Shown: positions 9,685-21,504 of the stretch, piece after piece
How positions within the stretch are numbered: the stretch's first letter is position 1
How the letters are laid out: the number at the start of each line of letters is the position of its first letter
NCBI GenBank assembly: GCA_026182355.1
Contig: JAPFBL010000932.1
Coordinates: 1-64,000, forward strand
DNA length: 64,000 nt
Direction of reading: 5' to 3'
Origin: Hermatobates lingyangjiaoensis
Taxonomy: Eukaryota > Arthropoda > Insecta > Hemiptera > Hermatobatidae
Program-made: the position numbers and the translations under genes
Notes under the pieces: model-generated
The model's database searches: none
Told to the model about the DNA's origin: nothing
What the model saw: only the letters and a program-made list of their open reading frames with translations

Positions 9685-9800
9685 TTTTTTGAAGTCATCA
9701 TGAAACCAAAGATATCTTGTTTTTCAGACTTCAAAAAGCGGAAAAATAAATCGTTTTTCTTGAACACACGTGAATAGAAAAGAATTAAGAACTGTTAGTG
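9685..9800. repeat. 270-bp tandem repeat, resumed right part
   Basis: The sequence gaagtcatcatgaaacc, then aaagatatcttgttttt, agacttcaaaaagcgg and tttttcttgaacacacgtgaa aligns with the interior of the repeat at 5825-5940. It continues exactly where the left part stopped, in the poly-T after aaagcagtg. The ~3.3 kb between is therefore inserted DNA. Confidence 0.7.
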
Positions 9801-9879
9801 CTTCCTTTCATTTTGATTCTTTAATTATGTATAAAAAATATGAATTTTTTCTCCGTCTTCGTATAAACAGTTTTATAGA

Positions 9880-10905
9880 AAGCAACATTATACGTTTACA
9901 TATACATTACATGGTTACAGTTACATATTATGAAAGTTACGTATGACGAAAAGTTACATATGACGAAAGTTACATATGGCAAAAAGTTACGTATGACGAA
10001 AAGTTACATATGACGAAGTTTTTCTCCGTGCTCATGAGGAGCAGGTTAGGACGTTACGTATGACAGTTACGTATGACAGTTACGTATGAAAGTTACGTAT
10101 GACGAAAAGTTACATATTACGAAAAGTTACATATGACAAAAGTTACGCATGACGAAAAATCATTAGAGAAAGTTACGTATGACGAAAAGTTACATATGAC
10201 AAAGTTTTTCTCCGTGCTCATGAGGACTAGGTTAGGACAGTTACGTATGACGGAAAGTTACATATTATGAAAGTTACGTATGACGAAAAGTTACATATGA
10301 CGAAAGTTACGTATGGCGAAAAAGTTACGTATGACGAAAAGTTACATATGACGAAGTTTTTCTCCGTGCTCATGAGGAGCAGGTTAGGACGTTACGTATG
10401 ACAGTTACGTATGAAAGTTCCGAATGACGAAAAGTTACATATGACAAAAGTTACCCCTGACGAAAAATCATTAGAGAAAGTTACGTATGACGAAAAGTTA
10501 CATATGACAAAGTTTTTTCTCCGTGCTCATGAGGACTAGGTTAGGACAGTTACGTATGATAGTTACGTATGACGGAAAGTTACATATGACGAAAGTTACG
10601 CATGACGAAAAAAATCATTAGAGAAGTTACGTATGACGAAAAATACGTATGCCTAAAGTTACGTATGACGAAAAGTTACATATGACGAAGTTTTTCTCCA
10701 TGCTCATGAGGACTAGGTTAGGACAGTTACGTATGAAAGTTACGTATGACGGAAAGTTACATATGACGAAAGTTACGCATGACGAAAAAAATCATGAGAG
10801 AAGTTACGTATGACGAAAAATACGTATGCCTAAAGTTACGTATGACGAAAAGTTACATATGACGAAGTTTTTCTCCGTGCTCAAGAGGACCAGGTTAGGA
10901 CAGTG
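9880..10905. repeat. ~16-bp minisatellite GTTACGTATGACGAAA with higher-order units
   Basis: Variants of gttacgtatgacgaaaa and gttacatatgacgaa repeat throughout. A longer insert, tttttctccgtgctcatga then ggaccaggttaggac, recurs at about 10018, 10205, 10355, 10512, 10690 and 10867. This marks a higher-order unit of roughly 150-190 bp. No coding function is proposed. Confidence 0.9.
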
Positions 10906-10959
10906 GAAACGTGTTTTCCTCTGGAGAGGTAGATTCAGGTTTTAATACTCACTCTCCCT

Positions 10960-11106
10960 CCATTTATTTTCATGCCAGGGGTCAATAAATCTGAAGACTA
11001 AGCCAGATTAAGCTAAATTAAGACTTCAGCCCCAAGCATGTACGATATGAGGTGTGCATTATACAACCCTAATCTAAATCCATTTATGTTTGCAAAATTT
11101 AATACT
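10960..11106 (+). mobile_element. Decayed SINE body fragment
   Basis: The fragment (ggtcaataaatctgaagac ... agcatgtacgatatgaggt ... cctaatctaaatccattta, then gcaaaatttaa) follows the order of the SINE body at 2680-2815 but is diverged and lacks the tRNA-like head. Confidence 0.55.
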
Positions 11107-11820
11107 ACCAAAAAAAAAATCAACAGGCAAATATGCCAGACTTAATGCTAAAATAGGCAAAAAATTATCAATAAGCCGGAAATTTTACACATCAAATACT
11201 AAAAAAGTGAAAGCATTATAAATACGATATTTGGACAAAAAGCGAAACCTATCTTCATCAAAACCAAAAAAATTTTGAATTCCACAATCTCTAAATACGT
11301 CCCCTATAGCTGACTCGGCAATATTCCCTGATTTTAAATCTTTTAACTTATCTCATATGTCTGAACAACAGTTAGCATTCAAAAATACAAATAAATAAAA
11401 AATTAGTTTTCAAATTATAAAGAAATTAAATTCCAAAATTTTTTCAAATTTGCTAATTAAAATAAAAAATATTGTAGTGTTTACATATAACAAGAAAATA
11501 TATACACATCTATAACCTTACATTATATATTATATATATTTTCAAATAAATAATCATATAATCAAATTGTGTGGAAAATATTTTTTTTAATATATATATT
11601 GTTAAAAGAATAATTATTATTGTAAATATATAAATATACAAGTAAGAAGTCAGTAACAAGATGTGAATCCTAATAGTTTTAATTTGAAAATTCATTTTTA
11701 ATAAAATACTATAACATTAATTAATACTGCGTTATATATTGTAATTATAACATATAAATATGTATGATTGAATAATTACGATGTAATGGGATTTTAATTA
11801 AATTGTATTTTATATATATA
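11107..11820. other. AT-rich spacer with an unrecognised short open stretch
   Basis: On the minus strand about 50 codons near 11215-11375 are open and contain a peptide with GDVFRDCGIQ and FGFDEDRFRFL. I do not recognise it with confidence, and stops lie on both sides. The rest is AT-rich with no structure. Confidence 0.3.
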
Positions 11821-11828
11821 TATATATA

Positions 11829-12016
11829 AATTAAAATAAACTCAAAACGAAGGAAACACACAGAAAGACACAGACATAACTCACATCGATATTTCGACCA
11901 TCGTCGTCATCAGGAGGTGCGAAGAGCGAACAGTCCCGCTGGAAGACAGGGCGGTACTCCGCTGTCCGAATTTATTTAAAATTAAAAAAGTCCGCTGGAC
12001 CGTTTCTTTTAATTGT
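11829..12016. repeat. PLE pLTR family C, left arm with short right-arm remnant
   Basis: The minus strand holds the family-C core at 11892-11913: CTGATGA, an extra C, a GAC/GTC helix and GAAA. ATAT and C follow. The right end (gtccgctggaccgtttcttttaatt) is the outer end of a right arm, so the middle of the foldback has been deleted. Confidence 0.65.
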
Positions 12017-12030
12017 ATATTATATATATA

Positions 12031-12331
12031 TCCACTTAAAATTCGATAAAACGATCCAAACTGGACGCAAATCAGTTCACAAACGAAGAAAAGCAACACA
12101 CAGAGAAAGAGACACACTTACAAACTCAAATTTTCGGATGATCCGTCTTCAGGAGAAAAGAGAGAATGGGCGACCAAGCACGCCGGAAGCACAACGGTTT
12201 CCTGCCGTTGTGCTTCCGGCGTGCTTGGTCGCCCATTCTCTCTTTTCTCCTGAAGACGGATCATCCGAAAATTTGAGTTTGTAAGTGTGTCTCTTTCTCT
12301 GTGTGTTGCTTTTCTTCGTTTGTGAACTGAT

Positions 12332-12335
<4 letters not shown>
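12031..12335. repeat. Near-perfect foldback pair of PLE pLTR family D
   Basis: The arms meet at about 12201 and match almost base for base over ~125 bp. The right-arm core is at 12250-12270: CTGAAGA, an extra C, GGA/TCC helix, GAAA, then AATT, T, and GAG that can pair with CTC before the core. The high arm identity suggests a young insertion or gene conversion between arms. Confidence 0.75.
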
Positions 12336-12372
<37 letters not shown>

Positions 12373-12379
12373 TCTCTAA

Positions 12380-12478
12380 TCGGGGTTGGGTTAATTTTCC
12401 AGGATAAAAAATCAAAACTCTTGTTGCCAATGTTTCGGTTTTATTTAAAAACCTTTTTCATAGGCTGAAGTAAGAATT
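12380..12478 (-). repeat. PLE pLTR family F arm
   Basis: The left arm of family F (ccaatgtttcggttttattt, then aaaacctttttcataggctg) is also seen at 31300 and 60960. The CTGANGA part is replaced by CTATGAA in this family, so the hammerhead core looks degenerate even though the helix and GAAAC remain. Confidence 0.55.
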
Positions 12479-12483
12479 ATTTA

Positions 12484-12525
12484 ACCAAGTGGCGAGCACG
12501 TAACCACTGAGCTAGCCTGGCCCCC
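12484..12525 (-). mobile_element. SINE head fragment
   Basis: The reverse complement gives the SINE head with box A TAGCTCAGTGG and ttacgtgctcgcc. Only about 40 bp remain; box B is absent. Confidence 0.6.
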
Positions 12526-12704
12526 TCTGTGTTACGGTATTAATAGCAAACTAATCCAGTATCAGTAATCTATAGTTTTATGACCTCTAGGTAAATTGTA
12601 AACAAAACATAGAAGCAGTTATGACAATGAAAATAAGGTACTCGTTGTCCAACTTAATACCAACTTATTGGTATATAATATATACCATATATACCTATAT
12701 TTAT

Positions 12705-12955
12705 ATATGCATTTAAAAACTTTATGTCTGATTCCATTTAATTTAACTTCGTCGAATATTTTTCCAAATTTCGAAATCTTGTTCTTTCCTGGATTCAACT
12801 TAAAAATTAAATCACCATTTTTGAATTAAAAATTAAATCACCATATATGCCTTGAAAATGAAATCACCAGATTTTAAAATTTGGAAAAATATTCGATGAA
12901 GTTAAATCAAGTGGAATCAGACAAAAAGTTTTTAAATGCTTGTATTAAAAAAGGA
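12705..12955. repeat. Palindromic element inside the satellite
   Basis: An arm starting gcatttaaaaactttatgt (about 12709-12780) is the imperfect reverse complement of 12880-12950. The loop has two direct copies of aaaattaaatcacca. No terminal motif or coding sequence identifies the family. Confidence 0.65.
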
Positions 12956-14378
12956 CTGCTCCCAACTTTTACTAATATTTATATATGTATATACTATAAA
13001 ATACTATAAACTATATTTATAGTATATACTATATACCATATTCAACACCATACAGTAAATAACATATGTTGGTATCCTGCTTACAACTATTTTGTATATT
13101 AAAATATTTGGTATATTACTGATAAAACGAATTTGCAAATACGAGTATTAAAATAAGGTCGATTGTCCAACATATTACTAACTTATTGGTATATAGTAGA
13201 TTATATATGTTGGTATCCTGCTTACAACTATTTTATATATTACAGTATTCAGTATATTGTAAAATAGAAAATTACTAGTCACAACTATGAAAATAGGGTA
13301 CTCGATTGTCCAACATATTACTAACTTATTAGTATATAGTAGATAAGATATGTTGGTATCCTGCTTACAACTATTTTGTATATTATAGTGTTCAGTATAT
13401 TGTAAAATAGCAAAATTACTAGTCACAACTATGAAAATAGAGTACTCGATTGCCCAACATATTACTAACTTATTGGTATATAGTAGAAAACATATGTTGG
13501 TATCCTGCTTACAACTATTTTGTATATTATAGTATTTGGTATGTTGCTGATAAAACGAATTTGCAAATAAGGTCGATTGTCCGACATATTACTAACTTAT
13601 TGGTATATAGTAGAAAACATATGTTGGTATCCTGCTTACAACTATTTTATATATTACAGTATTCAGTATATTGTAAAATAGAAAATTACTAGTCACAACT
13701 ATGAAAATAGGGTACTCGATTGCCCAACATATTACTAACTTATTGGTATATAGTAGATAACATATGTTGGTATCCTGCTTACAACTATTTTGTATATTAT
13801 AGTATTTGGTATGTTTCTGATAAAACGAATTTGCAAATAAGGTCGATTGTCCAACATATTACTAACTTATTGGTATATAGTAGATAATATATGTTGGTAT
13901 CCTGCTTACAACTATTTTATATATTACAGTATTCAGTATATTGTAAAATAGAAAATTACTAGTCACAACTATGAAAATAGGGTACTCGATTGTCCAACAT
14001 ATTACTAACTTATTGGTATATAGTAGATTATATATGTTGGTATCCTGCTTACAACTATTTTATATATTACAGTATTCAGTATATTGTAAAATAGAAAATT
14101 ACTAGTCACAACTATGAAAATAGGGTACTCGATTGTCCAACATATTACTAACTTATTGGTATATAGTAGATAAGATATGTTGGTATCCTGCTTACAACTA
14201 TATTGAATATTACAGTATTCGGTATATTGTAAAAGAAAATTAGGAGGTGGTTAAAGATAGTTCCTAAAATAGGGTACTTGATTATCCAACATATTACTAA
14301 CTTATTGGTATATAGCAGATAATATATGTTGGTATCCTGCATATAACTGTTTTGTATATTACAGTGTTTGGTATAAAG

Positions 14379-14485
14379 CAGGGGTGCTCAATACGTCGAT
14401 CGCGATCTACCAGTCGATCACGAGGCCAATAGTGGTAGATCGCATACAACTTTGAAAAAAAAAAGTTCCAGGGTGACAGTCAGCC

Positions 14486-14575
<90 letters not shown>

Positions 14576-14964
14576 GATCCTCCTACAAAGCTTCTGTCTT
14601 TGAGCACAATGCAAAGCTAAAAAAAACAGCTGTATTATTATTTTATTTTATTATTTTTATTTATTTATTTTTAATTATTATTATTATAAATTGTCAATGT
14701 ATTGTTATTATTCTTGGGAGCCCAGCACAATGTAAGTAAATGCATTTCACCTCCTTAACCAAAAAAAAAACAGTTATTATATTATATGGTAATTACAAAA
14801 ACATGTTCAGAGCTTATTTTGTTGCAATATTGGCTGATGCAATAATGCAAGGTAAGAATGTTCAATAAATTTTAAAATAACATACGCTTTTATGGGTCGG
14901 TAGATCATTTTGACTTGGTCATTTTATAAGTAGCTCGCATACTGAAAAAGTATGAGCACCCCTG
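14379..14964. mobile_element. Non-autonomous hAT element with 8-bp target duplication
   Basis: The left end is CAGGGGTGCTCA and the right end is its complement TGAGCACCCCTG. The 8-bp flanks are GTATAAAG (14371-14378) and GTACAAAG (14965-14972), one mismatch apart, as expected for hAT. Subterminal copies of gatctacc/ggtagatc are typical of hAT ends. Inside are (TC)n and (TG)n runs and AT-rich filler; there is no transposase frame. It sits within a satellite monomer, so it is younger than the array. Confidence 0.88.
14491..14572. repeat. (TC)n and (TG)n microsatellites inside hAT element
   Basis: A ~50-bp TC run is followed by ccgtgg and a ~28-bp TG run. These are part of the hAT interior. Confidence 0.95.
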
Positions 14965-15390
14965 GTACAAAGTAGAGAAAGCAAATGAGCATTTATGACA
15001 ATTAAAATAAGCAACTCGATTGTTTAACATATAAATAACTTATTGGTATATAGCAGATAATATATATATAGGTATTCTGCTTACAACTATTTTGTATATT
15101 ACGGTAGGTATATTTTAGAAAAGGAAATTACGCGTTATAACCATGAAAATAGGGTTCTCGATTGCCAACTTAGTACTAACTTATTGGTATATAGTAGATA
15201 ATATATAATGCTATCCTACATACAACTATTTGGTATATTACAGTATTCAGTAAATTCTAAGAAAAATACAAGTCATAACTATGATAAAAGGATACTTGAC
15301 TCTTTAACTTAACACTATGTAACTGGTATATAGTAGATAAATACATGTTGGTATTTGATTCCAATAATTGTAATTCCAATAATCGTAACT

Positions 15391-15765
15391 GTAAAACGTT
15401 TAATAAACTACAGTGATTGAGGGATTTTTTGTTAAGGCGCAGTGAATAATATAAAATTGTAATTATAAAATTGTACAAAAATATTGTGGTCAGGAAAACG
15501 TTAATAACAGATACTGAAGTTCAAGACAAAGAAGAGGTATTTTTCGTTTAAAGGCAACTCAGAATAACGGCTAGCCCAAGATTACTTCTTAATAGCTCTC
15601 TTGGAGTTACGATGATGTGAGCGAGACGATATTCGTCAATGTGCAGTACGAAAATCTCAGCGTGAGAACTGTAGTCTGACTAACAGATAATTTGGGGTAG
15701 TAATGGAGTGATTAAGCGCCTCTAATAGCCGCTAACACTCAACTCTGACTTTCGGCCTTCACAAG
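15391..15765. other. Moderately GC spacer, nothing recognised
   Basis: The composition becomes more balanced toward the 85-bp array. No LINE, SINE or gene motif was found in the three forward or three reverse readings that I checked by eye. Confidence 0.4.
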
Positions 15766-17455
15766 GCTACCCTGTTAACCTGCTATATGCAGAAACAAAC
15801 GAAAGAGGAGGAGAAGGTGATCAGGGGCTGGGCCTGACCACCTTCACGAGGCTACCCTGTTAACCTGCTATATGCAGGGACAAACGAAAGAGGAGGAGAA
15901 GGTGATCAGGGGCTGGGCCTGACCAACTTCACGAGGCTTCCCTGTTAACCTGCTATATGCAGGGACAAACGAAAGACGAGGAGAAAGTCATCAGGGGCTG
16001 GGCCTGACCAACTTCACGAGGCTTCCCTGTTAACCTGCTATATGCAGGGACAAACGAAAGAGGAGGAGAAGGTGATCAGGGGCTGGGCCTGACCACCTTC
16101 ACGAGGCTACCCTGTTAACCTGCTATATGCAGGGACAAACGAAAGACGAGGAGAAAGTCATCAGGGGCTGGGCCTGACCAACTTCACGAGGCTTCCCTGT
16201 TAACCTGCTATATGCAGGGACAAACGAAAGAGGAGGAGAAGGTGATCAGGGGCTGGGCCTGACCACCTTCACGAGGCTACCCTGTTAACCTGCTATATAC
16301 AGGGACAAACGAAAGAGGAGGAGAAGGTGATCAGGGGCTGGGCCTGACCACCTTCACGAGGCTACCCTGTTAACCTGCTATATGCAGAGACAAACGAAAG
16401 AGGAGGAGAAGGTGATCAGGGGCTTGGCCTGACCACCTTCACGAGGCTACCCTGTTAACCTGCTATATGCAGGGACAAACGAAAGACGAGGAGAAAGTCA
16501 TCAGGGGCTGGGCCTGACCAACTTCACGAGGCTTCCCTGTTAACCTGCTATATGCAGGGACAAACGAAAGAGGAGGAGAAGGTGATCAGGGGCTGGGCCT
16601 GACCAACTTCACGAGGCTACCCTGTTAACCTGCTATATGCAGGGACAAACGAAAGAGGAGGAGAAGGTGATCAGGGGCTGGGCCTGACCACCTTCACGAG
16701 GCTACCCTGTTAACCTGCTATATGCAGGGGCAAACGAAAGACGAGGAGAAAGTCATCAGGGGCTGGCCCTGACCAACTTCACGAGGCTACCCTGTTAACC
16801 TGCTATATGCAGGGACAAACGAAAGAGGAGGAGAAGGTGATCAGGGGCTGGGCCTGACCACCTTCACGAGGCTACCCTGTTCACCTGCTATATGCAGGGA
16901 CAAACGAAAGAGGAGGAGAAGGTGATCAGGGGCTGGGCCTGACCACCTTCACGAGGCTACCCTGTTAACCTGCTATATGCAGAGACAAACGAAAGAGAGG
17001 AGAAGGTGATCAGGGGCTGGGCCTGACCACCTTTACGAGGCTACCCTGTTAACTGCTATATGCAGAGACAACGAAAGACGAGGAGAAAGTCATCAGGGGC
17101 TGGGCCTGACCAACTTCACGAGGCTACCTGTTACCTGCTATATACAGGACAACGAAAGGGAGGAGAAGGTGATCAGGGGCTGGGCCTGACCACATTCACG
17201 AGGCTACCCTGTTAACCTGCTATATGCAGGGACAAACGAAAGAGGAGGAGAAGGTGATCAGAGGCTGGGCCTGACCACCTTCACGAGGCTACTCTGTTAA
17301 CCTGCTATATGCAGGGACAAACGAAAGAGGAGGAGAAGGTGATCAGGGGCTGGGCCTGACCACCTTCACGAGGCTACCCTGTTAACCTGCTATATGCAGG
17401 GACAAACGAAAGAGGAGGAGAAGGTGATCAAGGGCTGGGCCTGGCCACCTTCTTA
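15766..17455. repeat. 85-bp GC-richer satellite, twenty units
   Basis: The phrase cctgctatatgcag recurs every 85 bp from 15781 to about 17389, twenty times. Two unit types differ at aaggtgatcagg/aaagtcatcagg and gaggctacc/gaggcttcc and occur in mixed order, pointing to unequal exchange. Units near 17040-17160 have several 1-bp deletions. The base composition differs sharply from the surrounding AT-rich DNA. Confidence 0.93.
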
Positions 17456-18308
17456 TCACAATCCTTCCTAATCCCCAAATCCCCTCCTTTTATCCCAGCC
17501 CCAATCAAAGGTGTTATGAAATTCGTGCCGAAGGATGGATGATGCAGAGGGGTTAATGTATTATAAACGGAGCCTCAAGAGTACCAGGTGACTCCCTTGA
17601 ATAAATAGCCTTACTCCGGTATGCGGTGCTCTGCCGGAGCCGAGAAAATGCCACAGATAGATCTTCAGGGATTTTCGCCTGTAAGAAGAAGGAAGCCCGG
17701 AAACCATCCTCCAGAAACACAGAGGGACCAAAAGTGTTAACTAGTAGGAACCAACCTATCACAAGTGCACCTGAGGAGCCAAAGAAGATCGTTCTGTAGA
17801 AGGAGAAAGTAATTTACTTTCTCCCGAAACATAGGGAGCCTCAATGGACATTATCAAAGTTGGTTTTTGCAGATGAAGAAACACCGTTGCACCTGCTGAC
17901 TGACTGTAAGACAACTTTGCTACACAGAGGTAGGTCCTTCGGGACACTCAACAAACCATAGAAAACTTTTTCCGCTGGAACTAACAAAAGTACTGAGCTT
18001 CTTGGAGGCGTTGAAGCTAACTGCTGGGGTACTTCAGTAAACAAGGGGGGAAGTACAATATTTTTTTTTTAAGACGCAGTTCTATAGTCACCCTTAAATA
18101 ACAATAAAAAAAAGCAGATAACTCGCAGTAAAAATTCCAACACACCATAAAAAAGTTCAAAATTTAGTGGCATCAGTCGAAATGAGAAACTTATAAATTA
18201 CTAAAAATCTTTTACTAACCTGATTAATACCTTGAACAATGGAAGTGATTTTCGGACTGTTTTTATATGAAAACAATAAAGCTAAAAAAGAAAATACCGT
18301 ATATTATA
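17456..18308. other. Unidentified moderately GC sequence downstream of 85-bp array
   Basis: 17456-18060 is not tandem and has balanced composition. Short minus-strand open frames exist, but none carries a family motif. It may be the remainder of the element from which the 85-bp repeat expanded, since both share composition and the array's last unit runs into it without a break. 18061-18308 is AT-rich. Confidence 0.35.
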
Positions 18309-20065
18309 TTGCTGAAAATTTGCTATGAGTTACGAAATCGCTAGGTATTTGCTATCTTATATAGCATAGGTTTTTTTTTTTAAATTTTGAAATTATGAAT
18401 TTAAAAGAATAATTATGCTTGATATAATTGATTAATTTTTTAAAAAGAGAGGAAAAAAAAAAAAAAACGATATGCTAAGTATTTAGAAAAAACGATATGC
18501 GTAAAAACATTCCTTTAACTATACTTGTATTGCTGAAAATTTGCTATGAGTTACGAAATCGCTAGGTATTTGCTATCTTATATAGCATAGGTTTTTTTTT
18601 TTAAATTTTGAAATTATGAATTTAAAAGAATAATTATGCTTGATATAAATTGATTAATTTTTTAAAAGAGAGAAAAAAACAAAAAAAACGATATGCTAAG
18701 TATTTAGAAAAACGATATGCGTAAAAACATTCCTTTAACTATACTCGTATTGCTGAAAATTTGCTATGAGTTACGAAATCGCTAGGTATTTGCTATCTTA
18801 TATAGCATAGGTTTTTTTTTTTAAATTTTGAAATTATGAAGTTAAAAGAATAATTATACTTGATATACATTGATTAATTTTTTAAAAAGAGAGAAAAAAC
18901 AAAAAAAAAACGATATGCTAAGTATTTAGAAAAACGATATGCGTAAAAACATTCCTTTAACTATACTCGTATTGCTGAAAATTTGCTATGAGTTACGAAA
19001 TCGCTAGGTATTTGCTATCTTATATAGCATAGGTTTTTTTTTTTAAATTTTGAAATTATGAAGTTAAAAGAATAATTATACTTGATATACATTGATTAAT
19101 TTTTTAAAAAGAGAGAAAAAACAAAAAAAAACGATATGCTAAGTATTTAGAAAAACGATATGCGTAAAAACATTCCTTTAACTATACTCGTATTGCTGAA
19201 AATTTGCTATGAGTTACGAAATCGCTAGGTATTTGCTATCTTATATAGCATAGGTTTTTTTTTTTAAATTTTGAAATTATGAATTTAAAAGAATAATTAT
19301 GCTTGATATAAATTGATTAATTTTTTAAAAAGAGAGAAAAAACAAAAAAAACGATATGCTAAGTATTTAGAAAAACGATATGCGTAAAAACATTCCTTTA
19401 ACTATACTCGTATTGCTGAAAATTTGCTATGAGTTACGAAATCGCTAGGTATTTGCTATCTTATATAGCATAGGTTTTTTTTTTTAAATTTTGAAATTAT
19501 GAATTTAAAAGAATAATTATGCTTGATATACATTGATTAATTTTTTAAAAAGAGAGAAAAAACAAAAAAAAACGATATGCTAAGTATTTAGAAAAACGAT
19601 ATGCGTAAAAACATTCCTTTAACTATACTCGTATTGCTGAAAGTTTGCTATGAGTTACGAAATCGCTAGGTATTTGCTATCTTATATAGCATAGGTTTTT
19701 TTTTTAAATTTTGAAATTATGAATTTAAAAGAATAATTATGCTTGATTAATATTATTAATTTTTTTGAAAAGAGAGAAAAAACAAAAAAAACGATATGCT
19801 AAGTATTTAGAAAAACGATATGCGTAAAAACATTCCTTTAACTATACTCGTATTGCTGAAAATTTGCTATGAGTTACGAAATCGCTAGGTATTTGCTATC
19901 TTATATAGCATAGGTTTTTTTTTTAAATTTTGAAATTATGAATTTAAAAGAATAATTATGCTTGATATAAATTGATTAATTTTTTGAAAAGAGAGAAAAA
20001 ACAACAAAAAAAAACGATATGCTAAGTATTTAGAAAAACGATATGCGTAAAAACATTCCTTTAAC
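18309..20065. repeat. 221-bp satellite, eight units
   Basis: The phrase attgctgaaaatttgctatg recurs near 18309, 18529, 18749, 18971, 19192, 19413, 19635 and 19853. Differences are mainly in poly-T and poly-A length and in the cttgatata segment. The homogeneity suggests recent amplification. Confidence 0.95.
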
Positions 20066-20420
20066 TATACTATTTCGCTTATCGATGGTTCAAATTCCGT
20101 CGTTAATCGAGGAGTACCTTTATATAATATACTTCTAAATTCAGGATGTGTAGCTGGTATAAATAGAAGAAAATTCTATATCATTTCCGTTAAATTCTTA
20201 ATTGTAAAAATATTTAGAAAATTAATAATTTTGTTTCCATTTACACACTCTCATCTTGAACTCTACTGTCAGAATAAATACTGATAATAAACTATAATTT
20301 GTAACATATTAAATATTGTATAAGTGTATTCATGATACTGTAAATAGCATACACTGATACTCTAATCAGCTGAGTTCATTCTGAGTTCATTCACGCTGGT
20401 AACGGTTTGGGATCTCTAAC
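20066..20420. other. AT-rich spacer, nothing recognised
   Basis: Unique-looking sequence between the satellite and the GC-richer repeat block. Confidence 0.4.
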
Positions 20421-20424
20421 TTAC

Positions 20425-20665
20425 CCGGTATGCTAAGCAGGCATCCCTCCCGAAAAGTTACTACTTCTCACACATCGTCCACAAGGGTCTACCCAACTTG
20501 GTTGAAGACTAACAGCCACTTCAAGACCAACCTCAGTTGGAGGGATAGAAATAGGACTCCTCCATGAGTTCTTTTTCGTCATGAGTCCTCCATTAAGAGT
20601 TTCGGATCAAACTCCGGACTACAGGTCATACTGAACCTGGTGAGCTAGAGTTAAGGTCAGCAGTC
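20425..20665 (-). repeat. Dispersed ~235-bp repeat, inverted copy
   Basis: The sequence gctaagcaggcatccctccc, then acaagggtctacccaac, and finally gagtttcggatcaaactcc matches the reverse complement of 22341-22575. It is the third member of this family and the only one in this orientation. No coding function is assigned. Confidence 0.65.
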
Positions 20666-20712
20666 CTTTTTGCCCCTTGGTTCAATGAATCTGTGGTATA
20701 TATATATATTTT

Positions 20713-21026
20713 CGTTGGAAATACGATCCAAAAGGACAAATATATTTCAATATAGACAAAGAAACATAGAGAAATCAAAATAACACACTTACAGTGTCTA
20801 ATTTTTCGTTTGAACCGTCTTCAGGAGAGATAAGAGAGGGAAACCAAGCGCACTGGTTCAGAGACGGTTGGAGACCGTTGGTTGGTTGGTCTCCAATCGT
20901 CTCTGAACCAGTGCGCTTGGTTTCCCTCTCTTATCTCTCCTGAAGACGGTTCAAACAGAAAATTAGAGACTGTTAAGTGTGTTCTTTTGATTTCTCTATG
21001 TTTCTTTGTCTAAATTGAACTATATA
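20713..21026. repeat. Foldback pair of PLE pLTR family B
   Basis: Arms about 20711-20876 and 20886-21020 are reverse complements, with a short gttg repeat at the centre. The right-arm core runs 20940-20961 and is damaged in one place: ACAGAAA instead of ACCGAAA. (TA)n bounds both sides. Confidence 0.72.
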
Positions 21027-21281
21027 TATATATAAGTTAATGCAACTTACGGATTTAGCTGCATGACCCCACTAGAGCCTTAAGGAGGTAAATTACAGAT
21101 TCTGAGGGGTAATGTATGTTGGATAAAAGAGTGCAAAAGAGGATTCCACGATCTTTAAAACTATTGATACGAGACACTCTAGTGGCACTGTCAACAGGCT
21201 GCATTGACATTATATATAACTCAATGAACCGTATATTATATATATATATATAGAACCCGTGTTTTAAATATGACAACTTAC

Positions 21282-21500
21282 CTTACTTCTAGCTGGACAG
21301 GTTCAGTAGGACCTCAGGTACGGAGTTTGTTCCGAAACTCTTAAAATAAGTCAGAATTTTAGGCGGCGGGGTTTACCTTCCAGCAACTGACGTTGGACTT
21401 GTAGTGGCTGTGGTTCTCATTCAGGAGAGTTAGACCCTTATGGTTCCTGTGTGAGAACCAGTAACTTCTCGGGGAATACCTACTTAGCATATCGGGGTAG
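21282..21500 (+). repeat. Dispersed ~235-bp repeat, copy A1
   Basis: It aligns with 22341-22575 through tagctggacaggttcagtag, ccgaaactcttaaaataagt, ggcggcggg and gtagtggctgtggttctca. It ends at the start of a hAT relic. The family is unknown. Confidence 0.7.
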
Positions 21501-21504
21501 CAAA

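Larger units (their letters stand above)
12600..15390. repeat. 143/128-bp satellite array with diverged edges
   Basis: The phrase ttattggtatatagtaga recurs at spacings of about 142-149 bp, alternating in part with 128-bp units near 13470-13870. The short type has cgaatttgcaaataaggtc in place of the longer acaactatgaaaatagggta segment. About 11 clear units lie in 13140-14340. Flanking units at 12625-12690 and 15000-15340 are diverged, as expected at array edges. It is interrupted by a foldback (12700-12955) and a hAT element (14379-14964). Confidence 0.88.

Noticed and set aside
11215..11375. Short minus-strand peptide loosely like the start of a cyclic-nucleotide phosphodiesterase domain
   Set aside because: Only ~50 codons, no catalytic HN/HD motifs, stops on both sides; the likeness is too weak.
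15766..17455. CRISPR array
   Set aside because: The units are contiguous 85-bp repeats with no unique spacers, in a eukaryotic context.
18309..20065. Hammerhead cores inside the satellites (as in newt or schistosome satellites)
   Set aside because: I searched the satellite units by eye for CTGANGA plus GAAA at suitable spacing and found none.
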